Source: Glandiceps talaboti (Eukaryota; Hemichordata; Enteropneusta; Spengelidae). Taken from it: a stretch of DNA of 64,000 bases. Positions within the stretch are counted from its first letter, which is position 1. Every line of letters begins with the position of its first letter. The notes below the pieces were generated by a model, which saw nothing but the letters and a program-made list of their open reading frames with translations, did not search any database and was not told the DNA's origin. The position numbers and the translations under genes are program-made. This document shows, piece after piece, positions 21,501 through 31,573 of the stretch. Where the stretch lies: contig NC_135555.1 in NCBI RefSeq assembly GCF_964340395.1, forward strand, positions 20,431,447-20,495,446, in the 5' to 3' direction.

Positions 21501-24185
21501 CTTCTTGAACCATAGCAGAGGTGAGAAGACGTGTCGAAACCCTGCAGCGTATAACATCCAGAGCTAATGTATCATGACTATATGTATGAATCAATATTAG
21601 GATCTGCAAAGATTAATCATTAATTTCCAGAAAAATGACTTTAACTGACGTTATTCCTCTCATTGTTGGATTGTTTTCTACATAATATTGCATGATTTGG
21701 ATACGATGCCAAGTTAAGAGTCTTCAGCCTCTGTCAAGTTTGTAACACAAGTCCAAAGTCTGCCTCAAGATCAAATACACATGATGGTACAAAGAGTGAT
21801 TACGGCCCGGCTGGGTGTCTACTAAAGGCTTCACTGTGTATATGACAAGAATCCCCCTGCCTGTTAGACTAACATGATAACTATAACTTGGCATTATCAT
21901 GTTAAGAGACCTGATTCGTTCACTTCAAAGTCCACAGCCATATGCCATATTCGGATTACTGATGTTCTTGCTATTTTGAATGTAAGGATCACAAGAATGT
22001 CCCAGATTTGGCAAAGTGAGGGCTAAAATGTGTGTGACACTGTCATGGCTACTGATCCAAATGAATGGCAATTGATACATAAAGCCATGAACAAAATAAC
22101 ATATATGTAACAGAACTCCATATCTTAAAAGAGCTAAGTGGTAATCTACAACACCTAAATCAACCCCCTTCCTCCCTAACCCTATACAGACACTGCCACA
22201 CAAACTGTTGTACATACACCTACCTTTGTAACTGTTGCCTGTAAAGAAGGTGAATCTGTTGGCAACATTAATGCATGATCACACAATACTTCTAACAACT
22301 TCTTCTCAATTTCAGGATCGATGTACGCTAAGTCAACAGTAGGTTGTACAGTAACTGGACTACTACTTCGTGAAGATGGTCCTGATTGGGAAGGTGCTGG
22401 AGTTTCTTCTGTGGTAAACAAATAGGATAAAAATAAATAATGAATTTTTTAAAACCTGAACGAGACAGTATATCAAAGTTAGCAGGGCACATAGATTACT
22501 AATCATTGTATCTACCTTTAGACAACCACATTTATGAGGTGATATAGTCTATTCATCCATGGAAATCAATTATCACATATCAACATCAGCCATCTAACAT
22601 TTGCTCAACCGAAAAAGACTTAAGCAGGATTACAATACAGTTGATTGACATACATGTACAGATTTATCAAAGCTAGGGAGTATGAGGTAGGGTTAGGATT
22701 GCAATAGGAATAGGTTTGACCCCCTAACACTGGCCTGATTTGTGACATCAACCACAATGAATCCCCCTTGTAAACTTGATTTAGACTACAACTGACAGCT
22801 GACAATAAATTAGACATACACAGTTACTTTTTCTATTCCTGTATTTTCACAACCAAGAATATCATACTTATTCAAATCACAATTGAGTAAGAATTGAGAG
22901 TTATCATTCACGTGTATAACCTGGGTTCATGTTTGCAATATTCAATGTACAGATGAAAGAGTATGTATTTCGTTGCTTGGTTTTATCATTCATAGTGCTA
23001 CCTTTCTACCATACTGTTCACATACAGTTGCTGCAGCCTACACACTGCATGCATTGGATTGGATACTCCCAAAGGACTAAAAAAAATATATACAGGGCTG
23101 TTGAGCCATTATTGGTCCGGGATAACGAATGTACATGTAGTGCTATGATAGCATTGGGATGGGACTTAAATTGTGCATCAATATCATTACTTTTATTTTG
23201 ATTAAATTCCATGCTAATAAAGGCTCATTTTGCCAATTTTTTGGAATTGTATATGAATTCAGGATTGGACTAAAATTTAAAATATGATTGACTGTTAGTT
23301 GTGAGTAATACTTGTCGTCTCATTGAGCTATAGATATATTGGATTCAGAACAGAAAGATGATCCTATTCAATCCTAATGGGATGACTCGGATCCACTTAC
23401 AGATAACACTTAATGTGAGTTTCAGGGATCTAATCATGGGCCTTTAACTGAAGTTGTGTCAAACACGGAATTGTTGAGAAATGTGATATAAAATACTTGG
23501 CTGACCTACTAGTAATATCCCCCCCCCCCCCCGCCGTTATGATAAGTTGTGTATTGGGGTTCCACAGTCTCCTTTGATTTAGTCTGGATGACCAGCCTGT
23601 GGTTCTAACTCTGTGGGTGAAGGTATAAATCGTAACGATACTAGATTACCTTTGATTAAAATTCACCCAATGATCGACTTTTGAATCCACTCCCTCCCCT
23701 CAAACCAGCTACTGTTGTACTCTCCTTTTAAATGAACTTCACTCTGTTTATTCACAGTGTGGATGTATTAGAGACGATACATCCATGGTCACAGACAATA
23801 ACCGCTCAAATTTTAGCCTGGAATCCATGTGGATATGGGAGTTTTGGCTACTCCAAATTTGTCTCTGAATTTATTCGCTGGCGTAACATAATCAGTCCAA
23901 GACATGTACACTTTCAAATATAATGGATATACTTTCCATTGACACTCTGAAGAGGACAGAGCTGACGGCGAGCATCAAAGATCTTTTGATTTTTACGATG
24001 TGTAATAACAACAATGAAGTAGCTTTATATCATTATCAATGTCTAGTCTCTGTTTTGTCTCTCTTTCCAGTCTTACCTGCACTGGCGCCGAGAGCCTGTC
24101 GCTCCCGTTTCCTTCTTTGCATACGCTCTCTAAGACTCTCTTGTTTCTTTTTGAGAGCTACAATATCACTCCACGTATCAGACAT
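9539..24185 (-). CDS. METTL3: METTL3, catalytic subunit of the mRNA m6A methyltransferase (15 coding exons)
   Basis: Transfers methyl from SAM to N6 of adenosine in mRNA, in the nuclear METTL3-METTL14 complex. Coding exons on the minus strand, all with GT-AG borders and matching phases: 24077-24185, 22224-22408, 21367-21440, 20763-20829, 18618-18688, 18004-18121, 17046-17133, 16482-16564, 16216-16252, 15616-15671, 14790-14912, 12536-12723, 11692-11839, 10545-10723, 9539-9662. The sum is 1650 nt, 549 aa (human 580). Visible features: N-terminal [20 protein letters not shown] leader helix; KSRK-like basic NLS area (RKRKRE); two CCCH zinc fingers (C245-C253-C263-H267 and C283-C289-C295-H299); catalytic DPPW at 360-363; gate loop [19 protein letters not shown] near the C-terminus. 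METTL14 would have EPPL, so this is METTL3. A CTTGTTGACAG tract just before the ATG may be an acceptor for a 5' UTR intron. The 11th exon runs into the 39-bp splice-junction minisatellite. 549 aa assumes its first donor is used; the last donor would give about 1147 aa. Confidence 0.96.
11040..11355 (-). mobile_element. tRNA-derived SINE in METTL3 intron
   Basis: Read on the minus strand, the 5' part has an RNA polymerase III A box TGGCCAAATGC (11342-11332) and, 27 nt further on, a B box GGTTCAAGCC (11304-11295). A body of about 230 nt follows, with CCCAGTCAACCCAACTG and GTATGCTCCCCAGGGAGTTG. This is the layout of a tRNA-headed SINE inserted antisense to nothing: it is in the same direction as METTL3, in the intron between exons 14 and 13. 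The 3' end is not sharply defined. Confidence 0.75.
12774..12952. mobile_element. partial copy of TAGGCCT-terminated MITE (family 2)
   Basis: The stretch begins TAAGGCCTAAAAAAAAAAAA then GTTCCGATTACGG, and continues with CTAGTTCAGGTAAATATG and ATGGTCTCTGTG-like words also found at 26.0 kb and in the full copy at 32.1 kb. Only the left half is present. It abuts the end of the METTL3 minisatellite. Confidence 0.7.
12990..14816 (-). repeat. 39-bp minisatellite made of the METTL3 exon-11/intron junction (46 periods, 47 splice donors)
   Basis: From the first donor (exon end at 14790) to the last (12996) is 1794 nt, exactly 46 x 39, so there is no net indel. On the gene strand the unit is GTTAGTTTTAGTAATAAN, then GTTATACTCTACCCACCACAG with single-base variants. 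The first 12 nt match the start of the intron; the other 27 nt match the end of the METTL3 exon that encodes NKVILYPSQ. Translated in the host frame the unit is VSFSN(N/K)VILY(P/T)(P/S)Q, 13 residues with no stop, contiguous with the zinc-finger exon. Human METTL3 has RLFPPQ at this place, so VILYPPQ is genuine coding sequence that was captured. Variants recur in blocks: GGGTTGAG occurs at 14212 and 14602, 390 nt (10 units) apart. Confidence 0.97.
14790..14912 (-). CDS. METTL3: METTL3 coding exon 11, minimal form (zinc-finger / methyltransferase linker)
   Basis: Acceptor TATCCCCAG precedes TATGTACATTATGAA, giving YVHYEID, the end of the second CCCH finger. A low-complexity linker follows ([15 protein letters not shown]), then KVILYPSQ and the donor CAG|GTTAGT. 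The exon begins and ends in phase 0, 41 codons. Using any later donor in the array lengthens it by whole 13-codon units. A second donor-like site (ATAG|GTAAAG) inside the exon would break the frame, so it is not favoured. Confidence 0.9.
15745..16117 (+). mobile_element. LINE (CR1/L2-like) 3' fragment in METTL3 intron
   Basis: The end of a non-LTR reverse-transcriptase [23 protein letters not shown] in one frame, then, after a one-base frame change near 15900, [18 protein letters not shown] and finally KTHLFARAF followed by TAA. The LWNS(I/L)P and THLFARAF blocks are typical of CR1/L2 ORF2 C-termini. It ends in a (TTGA)n tail (16098-16117), the usual tail of this clade. It is 5'-truncated, degenerate and antisense to METTL3. 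Confidence 0.85.
16729..16970. repeat. fold-back element in METTL3 intron 7
   Basis: Two arms of about 80 nt are inverted copies. The left reads CTAAAGGGAAAGCC then TTTTCATAATTTTGGGTTC; the right, reversed, reads TTAAAGGGGAATAC then TTTTCATAACTTTGGGTTC. The spacer is about 70 nt. No coding capacity; probably a MITE. The open frames across it are incidental. Confidence 0.8.
18945..19150 (+). repeat. dispersed repeat family 3, copy 1
   Basis: Shares a colinear series of words with 32690-32880: ATAATCACCCTGT, GTAAACATTGGAAGTCCC, GTACA-GGCAAGTT, GACTATAATTAAAC-like, TAGCTTAT and CAACATGTTGC-like. Neither inverted ends nor coding potential are evident. It lies in METTL3 intron 4. Confidence 0.7.
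19300..19747. repeat. large palindromic fold-back element in METTL3 intron 4
   Basis: Arms of about 170 nt are inverted copies. The left reads AATGAAACTAAAATGACC, GTGAAAGGAATGGACACAAC, GATAAACTCAATTG and TGTGGTATCTAATAACAGG. The right, reversed, reads AATGAAATTCAAATGACC, GTGAAAGGAATAGACACAAC, GATAAACTCAATTG and TGTGGTATCTGATAACAGG. The spacer is about 110 nt. The transcript of this intron could fold into a long duplex. Confidence 0.9.
20226..20460 (-). mobile_element. probable LINE 3' UTR remnant
   Basis: On the minus strand the stretch ends TTTTGGGTGTGGACCC then AAAATAAAATTGATTTGATT. The terminal (ATTTG)-type tail is that of CR1/L2-like LINEs. No reverse-transcriptase sequence is recognisable, so the call rests on the tail only. 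Confidence 0.4.
23813..23858. repeat. fragment of short fold-back family 4
   Basis: TTAGCCTGGAATCCATGTGG and GGGAGTTTTGG match one arm of the complete fold-back at 28816-28912. Confidence 0.6.
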
Positions 24186-24384
24186 CTTGAATCTGTCAAC
24201 AAGAACTGTTTAAGGTGGCAAAAATTGGATCATACACGCTTCAACTACAACTACAACTACACCATGGGCGCTGCCATGTTGAATGATGCATTGTGGGCTT
24301 GGTATACTTCGGATGCATGCACGCGTAAACCCACAACACACAGACTGTCCTGTCACACACGACACAAAGATCATAACATATATT

Positions 24385-25125
24385 GAATTGAATTGAAATT
24401 TATTCCACCAGAAAAGAAAAGGCAAATATATACACGAACTTTGAAAGCAACGGGAAGAACATTTCTGTTGAGGGTGGACTAATCAATGTCCATGGACCGT
24501 ACATGCAGATAATAAATACAAATTTGGGCTGGCAGTGGTACGAGTTTCACAACAACAACGTTAACAAAATTGCAATTTTTAGTAAACAAAGAGATATGTT
24601 GGTGGCAAAAGTAAATGGAAGCTTATTAAAATAACGGAAAAAAAATAGTGAAATAAGAACAGGTAACAAATACAAGTTCTACCATATAGAATTAAAATTA
24701 CAGTGGCAAATTAAAAGAGACAAAAGATGAAGGTTATTCCCTCAGAAGATAAGTTTTTGTTAAAGTTATGTCTATTGTTTATCGTTCTTACAAACATGGG
24801 TAAATAGTTCCAGGTTTTAATAGATGCGTACTTGAAGTTGTGTTGACTAATTGAGAGGTTATTGGTTAACCTTAGGGATTGGAAAGTTATCACTGTTGTT
24901 AGCACTAGTTGGATAGCTATGGGACAACTGGTTTGTGATGTAATGGTCAAGAGTGTGTGTAAAGCGAGTATGGTTTGAGGTCGTAGATGAACATGCAAGT
25001 CTGAAGTTTACAAAGTTAATAGATGTCAAGAATATTAAGTTGGTTAAATAGAGTAGAGTGTGCATGGTAGTCAGAGAATGTTATGAGACGAACTATTTTC
25101 TTTTGTAGACGGAAACGTGGATCGA
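24385..25125 (-). mobile_element. LINE (CR1/L2-like) 3' fragment
   Basis: On the minus strand from about 25117: LQKKIVRLITFSDYHAHS then LFNQLNILDIY, the classic reverse-transcriptase thumb block. After frame changes follow HTLDHYITNQLSHSYPTS, PIPKVNQ and FKYASIKTWNYLP. The element ends with GGTGGAATAAATTTC plus repeated AATTC/TTCAA units at 24385, the 3' tail of this clade. It is 5'-truncated with at least two frameshifts and an in-frame stop. Its 3' end lies only 200 bp upstream of the METTL3 start codon. Confidence 0.85.
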
Positions 25126-26009
25126 GAGCTGTTGGATATGTGGTCTATCATGCCCTTTTACATGTTTTTAATAAATAATTATTTTTGATCCGTAACATAT
25201 TTGAATTAATGTTGCATTGTACTTTAGAAGTTGATTAACGTATTCGTACCGAACAGTATCCACATTCTTTGGCCTAATTATGCACTTATGTTAATTGCTT
25301 AGCCTAGGCAACCAGTCTAGCATACATATTTTTTTTTTTAAAGTAGTACATGGAGATACAGACCCTCCAAGCGAAACAGTGTAAAATTCGAAGAATTTCT
25401 TGAGCCTGATATGATACGGGATGTCGAACCAGCTGTAAAAAGGTACAACAAAGCCTTTTTAGCGACACTTACTAGTTCAAAAGTATTGTTAGAAAGTGTC
25501 AAATGGAACAGCTTGCTTTTTTAGACAGTCTACTAAATTAAGTGCTAATGTTTTTTAACCATTGTATTAAACCCTGGTATTGTTTTCATGTTGATTACAA
25601 TCGTACATTTCTCACTTTTCCCACACAATAAGAGAACTTCCTGGTAGCCTGCTAAATTAAATGTTAATTATATTTGTCTGTTGTGGAATTTTTGACGAAT
25701 TAAGTCATTTAGACACCCTGGAATTGTTTTCAAGCTCGTATGCAGTTCAATTCACTGTTTTGTCTGAGAATTTCCTGACAGCTGTGCCCTTTGGCTTCAA
25801 CTTCATTTGTTTTCCTCAATTAGCTACTTTCCCGCCAAAATCAATGATCAATATTTGTAACTCCTGTCATTTCAAATTCACCTCTTTCGTCATTTATCAG
25901 CAGGTTTACTGTGGCCAATATACATTTATATATGACTTTCAATTAAGTGACGTCAATCTGATGCAATTTAAATCGAGGTTCCAATTACACTCAATTTTAG
26001 CTTTATAGT

Positions 26010-26600
26010 GGTCTGAGATTTTAGAATAGGTAAATGGGATAGGCAGATTTTTTATCCCCCCCCCCCCCCCTATGTGTGAGTATCTAGTTCAGGTAGTTGT
26101 GTTGTCCGTATGGTCTCTGTTTTTTTAGTTTCTTCCTATCAGATGTACAGCCATTACAGATTGGAAGAACGGTTTTGTATTGTCTTTTTGAGTTGGTCAG
26201 TTTCTGCATCCACTATTTCTCGCGACCATCGCGTTTTCATCAAGTGACCAACTTCTCTTAGTCATTTCGCGCGCAAAGGTCCAGGCAAAGCTTCTCTAGA
26301 GGTGGTCATGTCACCTCATGTATACTCACCAGTTGATATGAAACATGTGGTTTTAATTAAATGAAATCGAGCCCTCTCATCTCAATGGTCAGATTGTTGA
26401 CCCCAGCAAGAATAGTTTTATATTGTCTTTTTAAGTTGATGTCAGTTTCCGCACCCACTATTTCTTGCGAGACTTAACAATTTGTCGCGATTTTATTATT
26501 ATTTTTCTCGAATACGTAAAAAAAGTTTAGGGTCGGCGTGAAAAACTAGGTGGGGTAGGGTAACCAGAACCCAACAACCTTTTTTTATTTGGTCTAAGTT
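26010..26600. mobile_element. rearranged copy of MITE family 2
   Basis: The left part (26010-26215) has AGAATAGGTAAAT, GTGTGAGTATCTAGTTCAGG, ATGGTCTCTG and ATCAGATGTACAGCCATTA. The right part (26390-26600) has TATTGTCTTTTTAAGTTG, AATTTGTCGCGATTTTATTA and TGAAAAACTAGGTGGGGT. Both match the full copy at 32.1 kb in order. About 170 bp between them includes a second version of the TATTGTCTTTTT...CACTATTTCT segment, so the copy carries an internal partial duplication or a nested insertion. Confidence 0.75.
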
Positions 26601-26749
26601 ATAGGAACTCGTGCTTGCGCAAATTTGTGGGATGTTGGTACACGTAACTGATGATTTTCGCTGTTTTTTTATTCATAAAAAATGTTTATTACAGTTTACT
26701 TCCATAAATACGTTATTGATTGATGTGTGGATATCCTACAAAAATGTAT

Positions 26750-26824
26750 TGACGTCAGTGTCAGGGCTTGTGGTGTGGGATTCCCCACTACAGAAAGTGG
26801 ACGAGTCCTGAAGGTATGACGTCA
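26750..26824 (+). promoter_or_regulatory. two perfect CRE sites upstream of the unknown gene
   Basis: TGACGTCA occurs at 26750-26757 and again at 26817-26824, 174 and 107 bp before the ATG at 26931. TGACGTCA is the palindromic CREB/ATF site. The pair fits a promoter position. No TATA box is evident. Confidence 0.5.
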
Positions 26825-26930
26825 GACTTAATTATCGCGCTCTTTTTAAAAGGAGGAAGTGGCCCAGGGGCGTAAACAGAACAGTAAAGACATCAGAGAC
26901 AACAGTTACTCAACACAGACGTGCAGAAAA

Positions 26931-29900
26931 ATGCCTTCCAACAGCGAATTTTCTCTCAATATTTTAGTCGGTGATGTCCAAGTTCCCGAGTATCAGAAAG
27001 ACGGAATCACTTATGTAGAAAGTAATTTGTTCACACCAGTTTCTTACAAAGTTCGCACCGATGAAGTAGTGGCGGGAGAAATAGAGAGCCAAGAGTGGCC
27101 AGTCACTCCGTACCAAATCAAGATCACTGCAAACTCGATGTCAAGCGAACGTTATTTTAAAGTTTTTGTTGATGGAAGTCCCGTTGCTGGTAGCAGTGGT
27201 ACAACATTAAGAGGTGGCCAGTCAAAGTAAGTAAATCTAGCCACAACTTTTAATATTCACTGTACGCGATTGCTCCGTATCACTTTCACTTTACATGATG
27301 TAGTGATGTACGTATTTGTAACAGATGATGTGTCGGTCGAGTTCTCGCCGGAGCGCATATTTAAATTCTAGATCCTAGTGCACGGTGTGTTAATGCTTAT
27401 GCCGCCAATTTCCATCCGTGTGTATGGACCGGGCAAAACACACTTTTATACAAAAACATTTCTGTAATACTATCTCTGGAATTTGGAAATTCGAGAACTT
27501 TGACCACGTACACGGTCTACGCGCCTTCTTTCCAATCCGTGTTGGAGTTCTCGATCTCGGACTCGGAGCGGAGCGCATATTTCCAGAGCTATTAGTATTA
27601 CACTAATAAGTTAACTAACAATATTGTACCGCCATTTTCAACTGGAATTTTGAAAGGGAAAAGAAGTAATTGCCTGACATCCTGATCGTGGTGGTATACT
27701 GTACATGTAGTAGTAGATCCTCATCACCATCTCAGACCACTAAAAATAGTCACCATGTAGTTGAAGAACGGCAGCAGGTCATTCCCCTCAAAGTGCACTC
27801 TTTCTAAAGTAGATTTGAAGAGTCGTCAATGATCTCATAAGTAAATAGCACTCCCTGCTAATGCCCCACGCCGTGTTTGACGCTTATGAGTGGTTTAATA
27901 GCTCAGACCACAAGTTAGTGGTCTTAGCGTAAAGTCATGCATGTCGTGTATACGCACTGCACAGTGTACATATACGTACATGTTGACTTTGTCTTTGGAA
28001 ATAAACATTGTAAAATCAGTAAACACAATGAACAGAATCGAGTCGGTAGACGTGATTAACACCATCTTTATTGCCTAAATAAAACTAGTCAGCTGATTAT
28101 TGTCAATCACTTGTATTTGTAAGACCGCAGACCCTACACAAAAGTTTATGGTGTAACGTAGAAGAACTACCTGAGTACCTCCATGGTGTTGTCTAGCATA
28201 TACCCCTAGTCTCTGCCTAGTCTAGGGGCTATTCATGCCTTAGATTCTCCTTCCATTCTAAGCCAAGGATAGCTGCTAGACTATGTTTCATCACAGACTG
28301 TGGTTTCATGATAGAAATTGTAGTTTCACATGAAAAAGTGCAGTAATAATTCTGAACACAACCACTTCTCATCTACATTATTATAGAACTGAGAACAGAC
28401 ACATTGACATTTGACTCTAGATTTGGTAGTATTTCATTGGCAATTGTAGTGATGGAAATTTAAAGAAGATAAAGACATCATGATATCATAAAAACATGGG
28501 AAATCATCAAATGCATGCAAGATTTCACTTAAAAGTAGCACCTGCCAGTCAGCCTTATTTATGTTCACAACTACTTACTGTTCACTTGGTGTTGTGAAAG
28601 ATCTCCTAATTTCTCATGATTTGAAAGCTGATTATTTGCTGTGATATATTTACATATTTATTTATTAAGCCGTGTACACAAGAAGTGACATTGGCAAAAA
28701 AACTTAACAAATGAAGGATTGATGTTCAATTGAATTAAACTTTGAAAATATCTAGTATATCATTGAAATATCTTGCAGTAACACTTGCTACAGAGTCATC
28801 TACAAATGCTATGTTTTTAGCCTGGAATACATGCGAGTGGGGGTTTTGAACTTATTATTTCCGATGGGGAAATCAAAAGTCAAAATCCCCATTCGCCAGG
28901 ATTCTGGGCTATAATTTATGTCTTCTCTACTGTAATTGATTATTCATATATATTTTTATTTCATATTCTGCAGGGTGATCAAAGGTTTTTCTGATGGTAG
29001 TCAAGTGAAGGAGTTCCTTTTCTCATTGCCAAGATTTCCTAGAGATGAGGTATGTTATAATCACTCAGCTGTGATTTCACTATATGTGTATTTTTGTGTA
29101 GTATAACACAGTGTGTGTGTGTGTCAGTGTCACAGGGAGCCCAGGAACCATTTTACAAATAAAACAATGTATTGGTAAATGAAATATCATTTGAAACTCA
29201 TAGATAACTATCTATACATTTATATATCATACAGGCCTGTATAGGATTGAAATAATATACTATGTTTTTATAATACTCAGCCATACAAACAACATTAATT
29301 TACATAGAATCATAGTATATTATTTCAATAGTATACATGTCTGTATATATGCATACATGTATATACATGTATGGAGTTATCATCCATGAGTTTAAAGTGA
29401 TATTTCATTTACCCATGTATATTTTATATATTTATTTATTTATTTGTAACACAGTTTTTGGGCTCCCTGTGCATGCATGTATATATGTATGTCACCCAGA
29501 TCTGTTTTCTTAACCATGCTAAAACACCTGTAAAATATATGAGCACGCTGTTTGGACCATGATAAAGTAATTAAGATAAAATGTTCTTGTTGAGATGAAA
29601 TGTGTAGGATGATGTTAACCATTGACTTCATTCATTATTGTCATTTTACATTATAGATTGCCTACACTTTCAGTGGTGTGAGGATTTAGCTCTTAGAAGG
29701 GTTACGTGTTCGTACTATTCTACCACCCTTTCATTGCTGTTTTTTTTATTTATCTATTTATTTTTGTTTTTTAAAAATTGACAGAATGACCATATCACTG
29801 ACAAGGCTGCAGCATTAAATATTGGTTTGATAGAAGTTCAGTGCTGGTCCTTTTCACTTTCACATTCAGGATGGAAAAATAAACAGACGATTGATCATCG

Positions 29901-30905
29901 CCAAGCGAACAAAAAGGATTGTCACGTCGTTACTCGTGGTAGGTAACTAATTTGCATGGCGTAGGAAAGTGCTATATAAGAACCAAACATTATTATTATT
30001 TATTACATATAGCATTGATGACCCAAGTTACCAATTAAGGCAGTCTCACCCTCAGTCTGTAATTGTGGCTTTTCTCAGATCAGATGCAGGTTTTATCCAA
30101 GATGATAAACTGTTTGTAAGATATGGCATGTCAAGTTACTTTACATCAGATATGTGCAAGAGAAGACTGATTATATGGCTGAACAACATGACATATCATA
30201 CAGTTATTGTCACACTGTACTCATTACACAAGATAAATTATATCGCCATGGTGTTTCACGCATGTGACATTTTTTATACACTTCAGAGTAATTCAAATGC
30301 ATAAGAAACAGTTATATAGCAGTACCGTGCACAGTGGGGATATAAAAGTAGACAAGTTAACATGTTGATTATCAGTTGGAGAGTAAATTGAAAACATTAA
30401 AATCATCAAGTCCATGTGTAATGTTTTCAACAGAAGCCTGTTTCTACTGCACTGTGAAAGAATAGTAATGCTGTTACAATGTGATTGGGCAAAGGATCCG
30501 GATGTCTGTGCGTGTTGTGTCTCAGTTATTGTTAGTCTATAGAGTTGAAATGTATCTTATCTTTTTCATGTCCCAATCAGAATGAAGCACCAAGCCAACA
30601 TCATTTCTACTGTAACTTTCATCTCTCAAATTTTGTGTTCTTTCTGTTTAGGGAAGTACGTCATGATGACAACCAAGGTTGGCAGAGACATCTCTAACAC
30701 AGTACAGAATCACCATCCATACGCTCGAAGAGATGGCAAGGAAAAGGTCAACTTTGTCAATACACACATGATGACCAGTAAACTGAGGGTCAAATACATA
30801 ATGGGTCCTACTTTACAGAATATGGGTATTCAGCTGCAGCCGTTGCATTTTAGATCAAGCACTACAGGCGCTTCATCTTCTAGAACATCAATCAAGTCAC
30901 AGTAA
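26931..30905 (+). CDS. conserved-looking protein of unknown function, four coding exons
   Basis: Exons 26931-27226, 28974-29049, 29785-29938 and 30652-30905 join with GT-AG borders in matching phases (2, 0, 1) to 780 nt, 259 aa. The start is the ATG at 26931 (AAAATGCC context, A at -3); the frame is open further upstream but only to a GTG. No signal peptide or membrane helix. The N-terminal 165 residues look like a beta-sandwich: FSLNILVGDVQVPEY, TPYQIKITANS, KVFVDGSPVAGSS, LRGGQSKVIKGF, ALNIGLIEVQCW. The order (VxVDGxxxPEY ... YxxVDGxxVGG ... GxIEVxxW) reminds me of fungal DUF7918-type proteins, a tentative likeness that I cannot verify. The C-terminal third is basic and Ser/Thr-rich. It diverges from METTL3 across a 2.7-kb spacer. 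No function is proposed. Confidence 0.85.
28816..28912. repeat. short fold-back element (family 4) in intron 1 of the unknown gene
   Basis: TAGCCTGGAATACATGCGAG then TGGGGGTTTTGAAC on the left; reversed right arm TAGCCCAGAATCCTGGCGAA then TGGGGATTTTGAC. About 38-nt arms, about 97 bp in all. A related fragment lies at 23813. Confidence 0.75.
29131..29472. repeat. fold-back element in intron 2 of the unknown gene
   Basis: The left arm begins CACAGGGAGCCCAGGAACC and reaches TTGAAATAATATACTATG. The reversed right arm begins GCACAGGGAGCCCAAAAAC and reaches the same TTGAAATAATATACTATG. Both contain GGTAAATGAAATATCA. Arms are about 130-170 nt with little spacer. The extra length of the right arm is TA-rich satellite growth. 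Confidence 0.88.
29957..30005 (+). mobile_element. LINE/SINE 3' tail fragment
   Basis: GGAAAGTGCTATATAAGAAC followed by (ATT)n is the 3' signature of L2/CR1-type LINEs and of SINEs that borrow their tails. It starts 18 bp after the exon 3 donor of the unknown gene. Confidence 0.55.
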
Positions 30906-31467
30906 AGTAAAGAACCATGGTGGATAGAGCTACAGATATTTTGCTAACATTGTTTTGTTTTTATTTGTTCTACCTTTGTCATGATTGAGAGCACAGAGAA
31001 ATGGAGGCCATGTTTTAATTTTATTAGAAGAATGAAAGTAGGATGCAGATGGACACTTTTACATGCCAGAGATACCAATTTGTAAAACCTCAGTTAATGC
31101 TTGGTATAAAGATAAATTTCCCAAATATTTGAAACAGCGCCATCTATGACCAAAGTTAGTAACTGAGGATTCTGTTGTTTTTTTAACACTGCCATGATTA
31201 TCTCATCCGTTGATTTCTGTCTAGAGTATGGTTTTCCAAGGTGGAAGAACACACACCACTCATGTATAGCATATTATTTCAAGTTGATATTCTTTATTTC
31301 GTTGTTTTGTAGAATGTTTACGTTGTGTTTCCCACATTTGTGGCAAGCAGTACTTTGTAACTGTTAAGGTAGTATTAAGTTGTAGGGATCTTAAAGCACA
31401 CAATATTTAAGGTGTTACACTGTAAGTATTTTTATTCTGGTGCATGGCTAAAACATTTTTTGTTTTT

Positions 31468-31473
31468 ATTAAA
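31468..31473 (+). terminator. candidate polyadenylation signal ATTAAA of the unknown gene
   Basis: ATTAAA 563 nt after the stop codon, followed by GT/T-rich sequence. It is the first plausible signal on the plus strand and lies before the MITE at 31574. Confidence 0.35.
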
Positions 31474-31573
31474 GAATTGTTCAGATCCTGCATTTAAAAG
31501 TATGCATCATATAACTTTTATTTATAACTATGTATGTACTTATTTAATAGAATTAATGAAGTTAGGTAATTCC

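Larger units (their letters stand above)
24186..26930. other. divergent spacer between METTL3 and the unknown gene
   Basis: Contains a degenerate LINE tail next to METTL3, a rearranged copy of MITE family 2 at 26.0-26.6 kb and, just before the start codon of the unknown gene, two CRE palindromes. At 24238-24260 there are three CAACTA units. No further exon is supported. Confidence 0.6.

Noticed and set aside
26859-26930. N-terminal extension of the unknown gene (AQGRKQNSK...)
   Set aside because: The frame begins at GTG; the first ATG is at 26931 in a good context.
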